The notes: generated by a model from the letters alone, not told the origin. 64,000 nucleotides of DNA from Apostichopus japonicus (GCF_037975245.1 NC_092576.1:3727001-3791000), one strand, 5' to 3'; positions 1 through 11,779 are shown, counted from the stretch's first letter. A program made the numbers and translations.

Positions 1-2945
1 GAGATATAACACACACTGAACACTAAGGAGATAATAACACACACTGAACACTAAGGAGGTAATAACACACACTGGACACTAAGGAGATAATAACACACAC
101 TGGACACTAAGGAGATAATAACACACACTGGATACTAAGGAGGTAATAACACACACTGAACACTAAGGAGATATAACACACACTGAACACTAAGGAGATA
201 ATAACACACACTGAACACTAAGGAGATAATAACACACACTGAACAATAAGGAGATAATAACACACACTGAACACTAAGGAGATATAACACACACTGGACA
301 CTAAGGAGGTAATAACACACACTGAACACTTAGTAGATAATAACACACACTGAACACTAAGGAGATATAACACACACTGAACACTAAGGAGATAATAACA
401 CACACTGAACACTAAGGAGATAATAACACACACTGAACACTAAGGAGATAATAACACACACTGGACACTAAGGAGATAATAACACATACTGAACACTAAG
501 GAGATGATAACACACACTGAACACTAGGTAGATAATAACACTCACTGGACAATAAGGAGATAATAACACACACTGTTCACTATTGAGGTAATAACACACA
601 CTGGACACTAAGGAGTAAATAACACACACTGAACACTAAGGAGATAATAACACACACTGGACACTAAGGAGATAATAACACACACTGAACACTAGGTAGA
701 TAATAACACTCACTGGACAATAAGGAGATAATAACACACACTGTTCACTATTGAGGTAATAACACACACTGGACACTAAGGAGTAAATAACACACACTGA
801 ACACTAAGGAGATAATAACACACACTGAACACTAAGGAGATAATAACACACACTGGACACTAAGGAGATAATAACACACACTGGACACTAAGGAGATATA
901 ACACACACTGAACACTAAGGAGATAATAACACACACTGAACACTAAGGAGATAATAACACACACTGAACACTAAGGAGATAATAACACACACTGAACACT
1001 AAGGAAATAATAACACACACTGGATACTAAGGAGGTAATAACACACACTGAACACTAAGGAGATAATAACACACACTGGACACTAAGGAGATAATAACAC
1101 ATACTGAACACTAAGGAGATGATAACACACACTGAACACTAGGTAGATAATAACACTCACTGGACAATAAGGAGATAATAACACACACTGTTCACTATTG
1201 AGGTAATAACACACACTGGACACTAAGGAGTAAATAACACACACTGAACACTAAGGAGATAATAACACACACTGAACACTAAGGAGATAATAACACATAC
1301 TGAACACTAAGGAGATGATAACACACACTGAACACTAGGTAGATAATAACACTCACTGGACAATAAGGAGATAATAACACACACTGTTCACTATTGAGGT
1401 AATAACACACACTGGACACTAAGGAGTAAATAACACACACTGAACACTAAGGAGATAATAACACACACTGAACACTAAGGAGATAATAACACACACTGGA
1501 CACTAAGGAGATAATAACACACACTGGACACTAAGGAGATATAACACACACTGAACACTAAGGAGATAATAACACACACTGAACACTAAGGAGATAATAA
1601 CACACACTGAACACTAAGGAGGTAATAACACACACTGGACACTAAGGAGATAATAACACACACTGGACACTAAGGAGATAATAACACACACTGGATACTA
1701 AGGAGGTAATAACACACACTGAACACTAAGGAGATATAACACACACTGAACACTAAGGAGATAATAACACACACTGAACACTAAGGAGGTAATAACACAC
1801 ACTGGACACTAAGGAGATAATAACACACACTGGACACTAAGGAGATAATAACACACACTGGATACTAAGGAGGTAATAACACACACTGAACACTAAGGAG
1901 ATATAACACACACTGAACACTAAGGAGATAATAACACACACTGAACACTAAGGAGATAATAACACACACTGGATACTAAGGAGATAATAACACACACTGA
2001 ACACTAAGGAGATATAACACACACTGGACACTAAGGAGGTAATAACACACACTGAACACTTAGTAGATAATAACACACACTGAACACTAAGGAGATATAA
2101 CACACACTGAACACTAAGGAGATAATAACACACACTGAACACTAAGGAGATAATAACACACACTGAACACTAAGGAGATAATAACACACACTGGACACTA
2201 AGGAGGTAATAACACACACTGAACACTTAGTAGATAATAACACACACTGAACACTAAGGAGATATTAACACACACTGGACACTAAGGAGATAATAACACA
2301 CACTGAACACTAAGGAGATAATAACACACACTGGACACTAAGTAGATAATAACACATGCTGAACACTAAGGAGGTTATAACACACTGAACACTAAGGAGA
2401 TATTAACACACACTGAACACTAAGGAGATAATAACACACACTGAACACTAAGGAGATATAACACACACTGAACACTAAGGAGATAATAACACACACTGAA
2501 CACTAAGGAGGTAATAACACACACTGGACACTAAGGAGATAATAAAACACTTTACACTAAGGAGATAATGACACACACTGGACACTAAGGAGATAATAAC
2601 ACACACTGAACACTAAGGAGATATTAACACACACTGAACACTAAGGAGGTAATAACACACACTGGACACTAAGGAGATAATAACACACGCTGAACACTAA
2701 GGCGGCAATAACACACACTGAACACTAAGGAATAATAACACACACTGGACACTAAGGAGATAATAACACACACTGGACACTAAGGAGATAATAACACACA
2801 CTGGACACTAAGGAGATAATAACACACACTGGACACTAAGGAGATAATAACACACACTGGACACTAAGGAGATAATAACACACACTGGACACTAAGGAGA
2901 TAATAACACACACTGAACACTAAGGAAATAATAACCCACACTGAA
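1..2945. repeat. 28-bp minisatellite/satellite array, about 100 units
   Basis: Head-to-tail units of about 28 bp with the core cacacactgaacactaagga, running from the left edge of the window to about 2945. Variants include a 26-bp unit (gatataac in place of gataataac), gaacac versus ggacac, and ttcactattgagg. A composite block of variant units (aggtaga, actcactggacaat, ttcactattgagg, then ggagtaaat) recurs at about 520, 700, 1140 and 1330, which shows higher-order amplification. ORFs of 60-71 codons across it on the minus strand arise from the repeat and are not genes. It appears to lie in the intron before the exon at 3087. Confidence 0.95.
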
Positions 2946-3086
2946 AGTAATATTATATGTTAGTGATTGTAACATATTGAACGTCAAATACTATGACTGG
3001 AGGTCTCTGCTTTAATTATCTTACTGATTGTAACTTAGCAAAGACAACTACTAAGTTATTAATTGTAATTCCATTTTCACCTCCAG

Positions 3087-3335
3087 AGGTTGTTTCAGAA
3101 CTTCATGGTGTTACCGATGAACAGTTTCAAGTTCTAAACAAGTTATTGACGATCAAACGTGATTATAATCGAGAAGACATCAGAATTCAGATACAGGATG
3201 ATGATATTGTCAATCTTGAGGAGAGAAAAGTAAAACTCACCCTGGTACCAGAATCATTGACAGCATTAGGCAAATCAGCAGCATTGGTTATACTGGACGA
3301 TGAGGTGTCCAGTACACCGCACGGTGGGGTGTCAG
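3087..3335 (+). CDS. Exon: Calx-beta-like segment
   Basis: Open in one frame between acceptor ctccag (3081-3086) and donor gtatgt (3336). Both introns are phase 1. It encodes about 83 residues with the acidic DDD, LEER and ILDDE stretches typical of Calx-beta domain ends. An alternative acceptor, gtttcag, ten bases further in would shorten it slightly. Confidence 0.65.
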
Positions 3336-6057
3336 GTATGTAAAGAATACATGCTCCTCCATTTGACTGGACTATGATATGTTAGGCTAAGAATACATGC
3401 TCCTTCATGTTAGGTTAAGAATACATTCTCCTCCATTTGACTGGACTATGATATGTTAGGCTAAGAATACATGCTCCTTCATGTTAGGTTAAGAATACAT
3501 GCTTCTTCATTTTACTGGATGATGACATGTTAGGTTAAGAATACAGGCTCCTTCATTTGACTGGACTATGACATGTTAGGCTAAGAATACATGCTCCTTC
3601 ATTTTACTGGACTATGACAGGTTAGGCTAAGAATACATGCTCCTCCTTGTTAGGTTAAAAATACATGCTCCTTCATTTTACTGGACTATGGCATGTTAGG
3701 CTAAGAATACATGCTCCTTCATTTTACTGGACTATGATATGTTAGGCTAAGAATACATGCTCCTTCATTTGACTGGACTATGATATGTAGGCTAAGAATA
3801 CATGCTCCTCCATGTTAGGCTAAGAATACATGCTCCTTCATTTGACTGGACTATGACATGTTAGGCTAAGAATACATGCTCCTTCATGTTAGGCTAAGAA
3901 TACACGCGGACTTCATTTGACTGGACTATGACATGTTAGGCTAAGAATGCATGCTCCTTCATTTGACTGGACTATGATATGTTAGGCTAAGAATACATGC
4001 TCCTCCATGTTAGGCTAAGAATACATGCTCCTCCATGTTAGGCTAAGAATACATGCTCCTTCATGTTAGGCTAAGAATACATGCTCCTTCATTTTACTGG
4101 ACTATGACATGTAAGCTAAGAATACATGCTCCTTCATTTGACTGGATGGTTACATGTTAGGCTAATAATACAGGCTCCTTCATTTGACTGGACTATGATA
4201 TGTAAGGCTAAGAATACATGCTCCTTCATTTGACTGGACTATGATATGTTAGGCTAAGAATACATGCTCCTTCATTTGACTGTTGTTATATCCTTTGATC
4301 ACCACAGTGAGAAGCATACCTCTAGCCATACTCAGTCAGTGTTGTCTTTGTCCACCACTGATAAAAGCATTCCTTTTTAGAATAATCCCACATCCTAAGA
4401 TAAAAACCCAAGTTCTAATCTAGTGTATTCCTGTGGTTTATGACACATTTATAGACATAGCTTAGGACATTTTTTTAAAATACATTTCAAATTCTGTTTA
4501 TTAATATCATAATGTTCCATATATAATGTTAGACCAAAATTGTATTATCACACAAGTTTATGCTTCATTCATTTACAACTGTAATATTTAAATGGAAATT
4601 ATATCAGGAAGGCAAACATTGCCTAGACATTTTTTCCTGCTCTTTCTTTGTCTTATGCTTTAATTGTTTAATTTCCTTTCAAAGACTGCATGATTTTAGT
4701 GGTATGGTTTTTCAATCGTACCATATAATACTTCAAAAGATTTCTACATCTCCAAAATGATCATCTCCTCAAGTTCTTGAAACAAGCTAAAATGAGCCTC
4801 TCAGAATATCTCTGATTTTGAAAGTCAAGATTGTTGATATACATTGGGGAATTCAGTTTACTTGTTGTTTTAAAAGTGACATTTCAATGTGGTAGTCAGG
4901 TTAAAGTGGACCCGAGTGAAGGGGTCATAACATTCTATATTTAATTTATTATGTAACCGTGCTCATCAAAGTGATACTAGCTTGCTACAGTATATCCTTA
5001 GACATGTCAGGCATATTTAACCTCAAGTGTCACCATGCTATTATGTTATTATTATTATTAGACATGTCACTCATATTAAACTTCAAGTGTCAGGTAAATT
5101 TGATGAAACAAACATATTTTGGGCCTATATTCAAACTGTTACACTAAAGGGTCTTATGACTTTGTCACATTACAGTTTGTTTGTTATGCTTGTAAATAAT
5201 TTGGTAAGAATGATTTTGTATAATTTTGCTCTCCTCTTCAGCAAATACAACTTCAACACCAAAGGATGATGATGAACCTGGTGGCAGTGCTGGTGAATCT
5301 TCTTATCTCATTACTTGATCAGTTTTACTTTCTAGAGTGTTTTGATGTTGTTAATGGTCTAGTGATATCAATCCTATATCAGATGCTATACCGTAGTGTG
5401 AGCTGTGAAGAGGTGTGAACCAGTTTAGAGCTAGGTTGAAACAGTTTAGAGCTAGGTTGAAACAGTTTAGAGCTAGGTTGAAAGAGTTTAGAGCTAGGTT
5501 GAAACAGTTTAGAGCTAGGTTGAACAGTTCTTAGAAAGTTGAGCCCCAAGACTTGAACTAGTCTAAATAAACATATGTGCTTGTCTTTTTCTGTATCTAT
5601 GGTTACTTTGATTTGGCTGGTATTGATTCATGAAAAAACAAAACAAAGGGAATGGTTGTCTTCCATTAAAATTGTTTCATAACGCACCAAAAAATCCCAA
5701 AAATGGAATATAGAAATTTTGTAAAGCTGATTGGATAATAGTTGCTGTCATGTCAGATGAAGTTTACAGTTAGACTGTTTTGCATTTTTTATAGATGGTC
5801 GCTATGTTCATGTTCTTTTATACTAAGTGTCGTGTATTTCAACCCCTGTTTTTTTCTTCTTGTTTACAGTTTGGATCATCATCGTCATCATAATAATTAT
5901 CATCGTGGTCGTGGCTGTAGTTGCTGTGATTCTCTGGACGAAGAAAAGCAAGGCACAAAGCAGCACGACACCTGCTGGCCAACAAGCAGCTTACTCAGCA
6001 GTGCAGGGAGAGGGTGACAAGAAGGTTTACAATGCTACTACAGAGGAAATAGCATAG
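3087..6057 (+). CDS. 3' part of a single-pass membrane protein with Calx-beta-like ectodomain (3 exons)
   Basis: Three exons join in phase 1: 3087-3335, 5242-5292 and 5870-6057. The first encodes an acidic segment (IRIQIQDDDIVNLEERKVKL, then VILDDE) that matches the DDD..E..E..L / ILDDE layout of the second half of a Calx-beta domain. The second encodes a short Thr/Asp/Gly linker (NTTSTPKDDDEPGG). The third starts with a strongly hydrophobic run of Ile and Val of about 22 residues, followed by WTKKSK, then a cytoplasmic tail of about 35 residues rich in Gln, Ser and Thr, ending KVYNATTEEIA-stop. I infer a type I surface protein with an extracellular domain and a short tail. Earlier exons lie left of the window. 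Boundaries rest on the acceptors ctccag, ctcttcag and gtttacag and on the donors gtatgt and gtgaat. The Calx-beta call is tentative; the membrane anchor and stop are solid. Confidence 0.7.
3342..4272. repeat. 46-bp intronic minisatellite starting at a splice donor
   Basis: About 25 units of roughly 46 bp with core ggctaagaatacatgctcct, and short units of about 28 bp lacking the tttgactggactatga part. The array begins within a few bases of the donor at 3336. The donor context (ggtatgtaaagaatacatgc) looks like a diverged unit (tgttaggctaagaatacatgc). Confidence 0.9.
4273..5241 (+). other. Remainder of intron; no gene seen
   Basis: AT-rich intron sequence. The only structure I see is a two-copy direct repeat around 4999-5095, each copy starting tagacatgtca and continuing to caagtgtca. 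Small ORFs of 60-80 codons here have no recognisable content. Confidence 0.6.
5242..5292 (+). CDS. Exon: juxtamembrane linker
   Basis: A 51-nt exon between acceptor ctcctcttcag and donor gtgaat. It keeps phase 1 on both sides and encodes a Thr-rich then Asp/Gly-rich linker. It was found because it joins the upstream and downstream exons without a frame break. Confidence 0.6.
5419..5525. repeat. 21-bp tandem repeat, about 5 units
   Basis: Units of cagtttagagctaggttgaa plus one base, in the intron between the linker and transmembrane exons. Confidence 0.9.
5870..6057 (+). CDS. Terminal exon: transmembrane helix and cytoplasmic tail
   Basis: Acceptor cttgtttacag, then a hydrophobic stretch beginning VWIIIV and ending AVILW, a basic stop-transfer KKSK, and a short polar tail to TAG at 6055-6057. 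The tail contains two tyrosines (AAYSAV and KVYNAT) that could be phosphorylation or sorting sites; that is inference. Confidence 0.75.
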
Positions 6058-6079
6058 ACAGAGCTGACTGGTATATGTT

Positions 6080-6832
6080 TGGAGCATGGGGTGGGGGAGA
6101 CAAATTGGGTCAACACTGTTAGTGTTTGGGGGTGGAAGGCACAGAATGGTTCAATACTGTTAGTGTTTGGGGGTGGGGGGTGGGTGAGGGAGACAAAATG
6201 GGTCAAAATTGTAAGTGTTTGGGGGTGGGTGGGGGTGGGGAGACAGAATGGTTCAGTACTGTTAGTGTTTGGGGTTGGTGGGTGGGAGAGACAGAATGGG
6301 TGAAAATTGTGTGTTTTGGGGGTGGGGATGGGGGAGACAGAATGGGTCAATACTGTTAGTGTTTGGGGTGGGGATGGGGGTGGGGGAGACAATGGTTCAA
6401 TACTGTTAGTGTTTGGGGGTGGGGTGTGGGTGGGGGAGACAGAATGGTTCAATACTGTTAGTGTTTGGGGGTGGGGGAGACGGAATGGGTCAATACGGTT
6501 AGTGTTTGTGGTGGGGATGGGGAGACAGAATGGGCCGATACTGTTAGTGTTTGGGGTGGGGATGGGGGTGGGGAGACAGAACGGGTCAATACTTTTAGTG
6601 TTTGGGGTGGGGATGGGGGTAGGGGAGACAATGGTTCAATACTGTTAGTGTTTGGGGGTGGGGGAGACAGAATGGTTCAATACTGTTAGTGTTTGGGGGT
6701 GGGGGAGACGGAATGGGTCAATACGGTTAGTGTTTGGGGTGGGGATGGGGAGACAGAGTGGGCCGATACTGTTAGTGTTTGGGGTGGGGATGGGGGTGGG
6801 GAGACAGAACGGGTCAATACTTTTAGTGTTAG
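6080..6832. repeat. G-run minisatellite in the probable 3'UTR
   Basis: About 16 units of 40-50 bp starting 23 bp after the stop codon. Each carries gggggtgggg-type G runs, gagacagaatgg and tactgttagtgtt. The + strand has many groups of four or more G-runs close together, as needed for G-quadruplexes. The array lies between the stop and the AATAAA signals at 6855, so it is probably transcribed in the 3'UTR. ORFs of 60-140 codons on both strands come from the repeat. Confidence 0.9.
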
Positions 6833-6854
6833 TACATTCGGAGAGCAAAGAATC

Positions 6855-6865
6855 AATAAAATAAA
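6855..6865 (+). promoter_or_regulatory. Poly(A) signals of the membrane-protein gene
   Basis: Two overlapping AATAAA hexamers (6855-6860 and 6860-6865) just after the G-rich array, the first good signals after the stop at 6057. They imply a 3'UTR of about 0.8 kb if used. Confidence 0.5.
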
Positions 6866-7339
6866 AGTGAACAAAGGCAAGGATTGAGTGCAAGCTGGGT
6901 ATATGAACAACAAAAAAATGTTCAAAATGGAAAACAAGTTATCAATAGGATAGATGTCTTGGAAGAGGAATACGAAAGTCTCCTTCTACAATCGAGGGTT
7001 TTTTACTTAATTGTTACATTCTCTCTGTCTTTGTTGGACATGTATGTATAGTACCATCCTGGGTTAATGTCAGTCTCTGGAATCCTGGAATCGAACGAAT
7101 ACCGGAAAGTCTTTTTGTCTTGGAGAAGAACAAAGGGTTATAATAACCAAGAAGTTAAAGAAAAGTTAGTCAGGGGAGTTTTGTCTGTAATACTGTTTTT
7201 TTTTTAAGAATCAGCTGTAAATTTAATGGGTGCTTAAGTGTTAATTGATACAATTATAATGTACTGGCAAATCCATGCTTTTTATCTGTAAATAGGTCTG
7301 TGCATGATAATACAGCAAAATGTTTTGAGAATTTTGTGG

Positions 7340-7682
7340 TTAAAGGCATTGAAGACTCGCCCCAAACCGTGTGCCGCCCTCTGAAAAAAAGTTAACTTTC
7401 CCTTGCTTGCAAGTGAAGTTCTTTTCTTGATGCAACAAAATGCAGACAGTAATGAAACGTGATACATTGTTATCTTTTATCTGGACCTGAGATTTCCATC
7501 GCTGCTATGTACACTGTGTTGTGGGTATTGACCGTAGCTGCATGTATTGACTGTACAGTACACTAGTGTCTAATTACCTATGGTGATGGTGGTGTCTAAA
7601 ACTTCTGTTACACCTCATTCGAAACTAGGTCAGATTACCGGCATCAGACGTTTCTTTGTGCAAGAGTCTTCACTCCCTTTAA
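7340..7682 (-). mobile_element. MITE copy A (343 bp, TTAA ends)
   Basis: Begins ttaaaggcattgaagactc and ends gagtcttcactccctttaa, an imperfect terminal inverted repeat of about 19 bp flanked by or including TTAA. The body matches 16365-16717 and 26311-26677 in reverse complement over the full length (shared landmarks include tacactgtgttgtggg and its complement). It has no coding capacity. TTAA ends suggest a piggyBac-like target, but the family is not identified. Confidence 0.85.
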
Positions 7683-7900
7683 GGCAGTGGATTTGCGATC
7701 TAAGGTTTGCAGGTTGAAGTCCTAACCAGATCATTACGTTGTGTCCTTGGGCAAGGCATTTAATCACCTTCGCCTATCTTCACCCAGGTATATAAATGGG
7801 TAACTTGTAAATATAGTTGTGTGCGCTGGTTTGTGGCTGTTGTACACAATGGGAAGTCCCCGAGGTGGTGCCCCGGGAGGGATTGCTTGAATTTAACACA
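7683..7900 (+). mobile_element. tRNA-derived SINE with L2/MIR-like 3' segment
   Basis: A polymerase III B-box-like stretch (caggttgaagtcct) is followed by tgtgtccttgggcaaggca, tcttcacccagg and ataaatgggtaa. That order resembles the conserved part shared by MIR/L2-type SINE tails. It abuts MITE copy A. Confidence 0.55.
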
Positions 7901-8767
7901 CTTTGGTGTGTGGGTGTGACAAGTTACCAATGACCAGGTGTTAAGTCTTAAAGCAGTGTGAGATAGCCTTGAACAAGACTGTAAACCTTCAACTATAAAA
8001 TGTAAAATTAATTTGATAATCTTGAGATTGTCTAAGATTCGGTGTATTTTTTAATTTTTATGGCTTAGTATTTCACTATGTATCTAATTAATTTTACTTT
8101 GTGACATTCCACAGTCTTTCTTTTCTTAGCTGCTTTAATAATTTTAGAAGGACTGTGATAACTGGATATAGTGCCCATGCAACCTCAAGAAATCATCGGA
8201 ATTAACTTCTCTGTGATTGGTTGATTAATGTTTATATGTCTTAAAAAGCATCAATGCCTATAATTCTTACATATCGAGTCCTAATTAATGATAATATATT
8301 TACTGCAGCCTATCAACGGGCCAATACTACTTTCATAATGAATAGATCAAAACCTAACCTATATTAATATCATTATTTTCATAGACTAACATTTGACAAA
8401 CACGTACTACTATAAAATCATGTTTGAAAGCCTAAACTCATTTAATGAAATATTTGATACTAGCCTAACATTGAGCCAACACTACTGTATTGTTGAGTGT
8501 AATAATACCTAATTTATGTATGTTTAGAGCCTACTGTAGCATTGCTTCATCTGAAATATATTTCCTATTTTATATTTATATATATGTTGTTGTATCAACT
8601 ATTAAACCTAGTCACATGCACCAAAGGCAATAATCTTGGTACAAGTGCATTAAGTTGGAGTAATTCTTCAGAACAAAATAACCTGCTGTTTTCTTTCACG
8701 ATCATTGATTTGGAGATATAATTAGTCTTTAAACAGGCGTACTAGTGAACTACCTCTTAAACGACAG
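7901..8767. other. Non-coding AT-rich stretch
   Basis: No ORF, splice-compatible exon or repeat family recognised on either strand. Confidence 0.6.
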
Positions 8768-9040
8768 TACAAGTTCATGTATGTGTTTTACGTACATTAC
8801 ATATACAAAACCTTGTAACCATGACTACATATACACAACCTTGTAACCATGACTACATATACACAACCTTGTAACCATGACTACATATACACAACCTTCT
8901 AACCATGACTACACACACTATTTCATCAAGTTCATGTATGTGTTTTACGTACTTTACATGCATCTGCTATATATACAAAACCTTGTAACCATGACTACAT
9001 ATACACAACCTTGTAACCATGACTACACACACTATTTCAT
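8768..9040. repeat. 28-bp tandem units inside a larger direct duplication
   Basis: Several copies of ccttgtaaccatgactacat plus eight bases. A larger block beginning gttcatgtatgtgttttacg occurs at about 8773 and again at about 8930, so short and long tandem duplications are nested. Confidence 0.85.
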
Positions 9041-9905
9041 CATGTGATATGTTATTCCATGACATATATATATATATCTATATATTATAAAGAAAAACCA
9101 TGTACTCCAAAAGAAAATACTATTACAAATAGCACAGAAATAAGATATGACTCCTAATTGACAAATAAGGAGTTATTGTTTTAGAGAATATATTGGAATT
9201 TTCGGTCCCCCTGGGACCTTCGTCAGCAATACTTGGCAGTCCAATGTATGCACAAATATGTTTATATATTTTATATGTATATATGCATTAATATATGTAC
9301 GTTTATATATATATCTACATATTTGTGCATACAGTAAATGTATTGAATGCTCAAACAATGTTCATATAGTACGCCCCATTATTCACACCCTTGTAACCAT
9401 GATAAACACACATTATTTTACTCTATGGGATGTTATTCCATGACTAAACATACATGAAGTTTATAGGTAAAACATTGCTCCATTACATCAGCAGTTTGTT
9501 GGACCTTCTCTTTAATATCAACCATATTTGAATTGGAAATTTAATTATAAACTAAACAGTGTTTTAATATGTTGTACAAAATAAATGTAAATTTGTGTTT
9601 TTTTAACAGCAAAGTTCAGTTTGATTAAATACTAATTGGAAAGTTTTTAAAGTTTTGCAAGTTGAATAAATCATGTCATCAGTAACATATATACATTTTG
9701 CCTTCCTTTATAACCATCATGCCTGACCTTGGACAACAATCGTGGTAATTGAAGTGCCAAAGTAAAATATAGTGAGAAGTGCTGTGAGATAACGAGTTAC
9801 ACGTAGTTGTCTAACATCGCCTATAGTCTTGATATCAAACAGGAAAAAATTGCAAACATATCCCAGAGATTCCCATTCTTTGGAGGTGTGTGATGTGGGG
9901 ATGTA
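9041..9905. other. AT-rich stretch with microsatellites
   Basis: TA-rich runs near 9062 and 9240-9330. It contains the hairpin motif at 9200-9226 and otherwise no gene or repeat that I recognise. ORFs across it are short and low in complexity. Confidence 0.5.
9200..9226 (-). other. CTGACGAA-hairpin-GAAA motif
   Basis: On the minus strand: CTGACGAA, then GGTCCC, a 3-nt loop, GGGACC, then GAAA. This is the arrangement of a hammerhead ribozyme core (CUGANGA, stem II, GAAA), with one extra A before the stem. Stems I and III are not obvious. The same layout occurs at 26778 and 31145. Confidence 0.4.
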
Positions 9906-10012
9906 TATATATAATTGAAATCGTAATGAGTTATAAAATCCAGAACAGTGAAAAAACTTCCATCCTCCACCGGGATTCGAACCCGGGGCCTCCCGCTTTA
10001 CCAAAAAAAAAG
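9906..10012 (-). mobile_element. tRNA-derived SINE, family 1 (minus copy)
   Basis: On the minus strand a canonical B box, gggttcgaatcccgg, is followed by a body (ttcactgttctggattttat, then tcattacgatttcaatt) that ends in a TA-rich tail. It matches the plus-strand copy at 57658-57812. The part upstream of the B box differs between the copies. Confidence 0.75.
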
Positions 10013-11433
10013 TCTTCACCCTCCCTTGACAAAATAATGTAATTCATCCATTGTAAACTTTAAGATTTCCGCGTTTTCGACCTACATTTAGAGACCCAAG
10101 AATCAAGAAGCCTTAGAGTAGCTTATTTGAGCCCCTATCCGTGTTAGATCGTGGATGAACACTGGCTTTTTTCAAGCCTTCTCTTTTCGATAAGTGTTCA
10201 GAGGATAACGAGGCAGGGGTGTGAACTTGCTCCCATTCCTGCTCCCGGGACCGCCATTTATTAACTTCCCCATCCGACGTACGAGAGTGTATACCCCAGC
10301 ATGTGACCACTCTCTCAAATACTGTGGTAGGCAAAGGCACCCCATTCGACGTCACTGCAGTGCAGCCATGACGAACAAAGTTTTCTCAAAACCAAGTGAA
10401 GAACAGAAACAAACCCCTTCTACCAAGTTAACAAACCAGAAATACCAAATCCACGGAAGACTGCACATCACCACTGCACTGCAGCGATTTTTAAATCGAT
10501 CAAGAGAATCTGGCTCCTGGCAGAATTTTGATCCTGGAACCTAAGGATTGTGAGGCGGACTCTCTTACCGCTGAACCAAGCAGAGGAAGGATCGCTCACT
10601 GATCAATCAAGTTATCCATTTCATATGATCACATGGCCTAAGTGTCAACAGTGATTGTCCCGGCACTTTTGTTCGCGGTTCTTGAATAGAATCATATATT
10701 TTAGTTTAAACCCAGATTTCAGTTAAGATCAATTCACAATGATACAGAAATTAATTTTAACAAAATTGATAAAAAGCAAAACATTGAAATGATACACAGG
10801 ATGATCAAGACATAGTAAGGTTTGGGTTTGACTGATTTTGGAAAGATGTTCTCTAATCCAAGTCAGAGTGAACAAAACATGGATTAGAGCACAAAGCCGA
10901 ATTATCAGAGGCACAGGTCATTAATCACTCGCTTATTTTGTTATATGCTCATATGCATCTGTAAACTCCTAATAATCATGTACTTACCTATTTGATGATA
11001 CTGCAGTTGTTGAAGGCAGAATATATATAGCAGCAAGGGCAAAACCATGTATATTGGGATGGGTATGAGGGGTGGGAGATAGGGTATACCAGGAAGGGGT
11101 GTGGGGGTAGGGTAAGATTTATCCCCCATCCCCAGAAAAGAGTTGAACAGTGACCCACAATCAGTGGCATGCACAGAATTTCCAAGGTGGGGTAGGGGAA
11201 CATTTAAATAATTTCCCCCAGTTAGGGTACGGCGCTGAACTTTTGTGGAAGGACCAATATGAAAGAAGCAATTTATGAAGAATGGGCGCTGTCGTTGGGA
11301 GATTAAAGCCAACTCCCATGTAGCCTATTGGAGGTCTTCCTTCCCCAGACAAAAATAGCAGTTAGATGGTGCGTTCTGTAACTTCTGTTCAACCAGTTTT
11401 AGACTAAATATGTAGGTTTCCATACCTCTAAAC
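10013..11433. other. Non-coding stretch with SINE-like and G-rich fragments
   Basis: 10100-10640 is richer in GC than its flanks and holds the tRNA-like fragment at 10530. 11040-11220 has several G-rich runs and cagtggcatgcacaga-type ends seen in DNA transposons, but no matching second end. No credible coding exon; ORFs of 60-123 codons lack recognisable content. Confidence 0.45.
10530..10582 (-). mobile_element. tRNA-like SINE fragment
   Basis: The minus strand reads ggttcagcggtaagag (A-box-like), then about 20 bp, then taggttccaggatc (B-box-like). It is probably the head of a tRNA-derived SINE rather than a functional tRNA: no acceptor-stem pairing or cloverleaf could be drawn. Confidence 0.45.
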
Positions 11434-11771
11434 CAGGGTTGTCCAACCTATGGCCCAGGGGCCACAGTCCGGCCCGCCGCAGGGTTGCGTCCGGCCCGCC
11501 AGAGATGCTCTACGGTGCGAAATTTTAGTGAGCAGAGTTATTGATAACAATTTGAAGCTATATAATCAATCATTCGAACCTTCTGGGTCCAAAAAACTGC
11601 ATACAGCTGGTCAGTTTGTGTGACACTCTCTAAATGGAGGGGGGGGGGGGGCGGCTGGACTTAATTCATCTGTTTTATCAGGAAGGAAAATAAATCAGTG
11701 CGCTCCACGCGCAGTGCTCACATTTTGTTGCCTTGGGCTTTGGGCCCTCTGCAAAAGGTTGGACAACCCTG
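11434..11771. mobile_element. Non-autonomous hAT element, 338 bp, perfect 8-bp TSD
   Basis: Starts cagggttgtccaacct and ends aggttggacaaccctg, a perfect 16-bp terminal inverted repeat. It is flanked on both sides by the identical 8-bp duplication ctctaaac (11426-11433 and 11772-11779). The interior has ggcccgcc-type repeats and no ORF. The 8-bp TSD and CAGGG ends are diagnostic of the hAT superfamily. Confidence 0.93.
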
Positions 11772-11779
11772 CTCTAAAC

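Noticed and set aside
135..2163. Minus-strand ORFs over the 28-bp satellite
   Set aside because: Pure repeat translation (LLSVQCVL units).
6027..6893. ORFs of 70-141 codons in the G-rich array, both strands
   Set aside because: Repeat translation (VSVWGW and PTPTPN units) with frame determined by unit length.
9969..9985. Possible tRNA gene at the perfect B box (also at 57704 and 10535)
   Set aside because: No complete cloverleaf or acceptor stem; the sequence continues into SINE bodies shared between copies.
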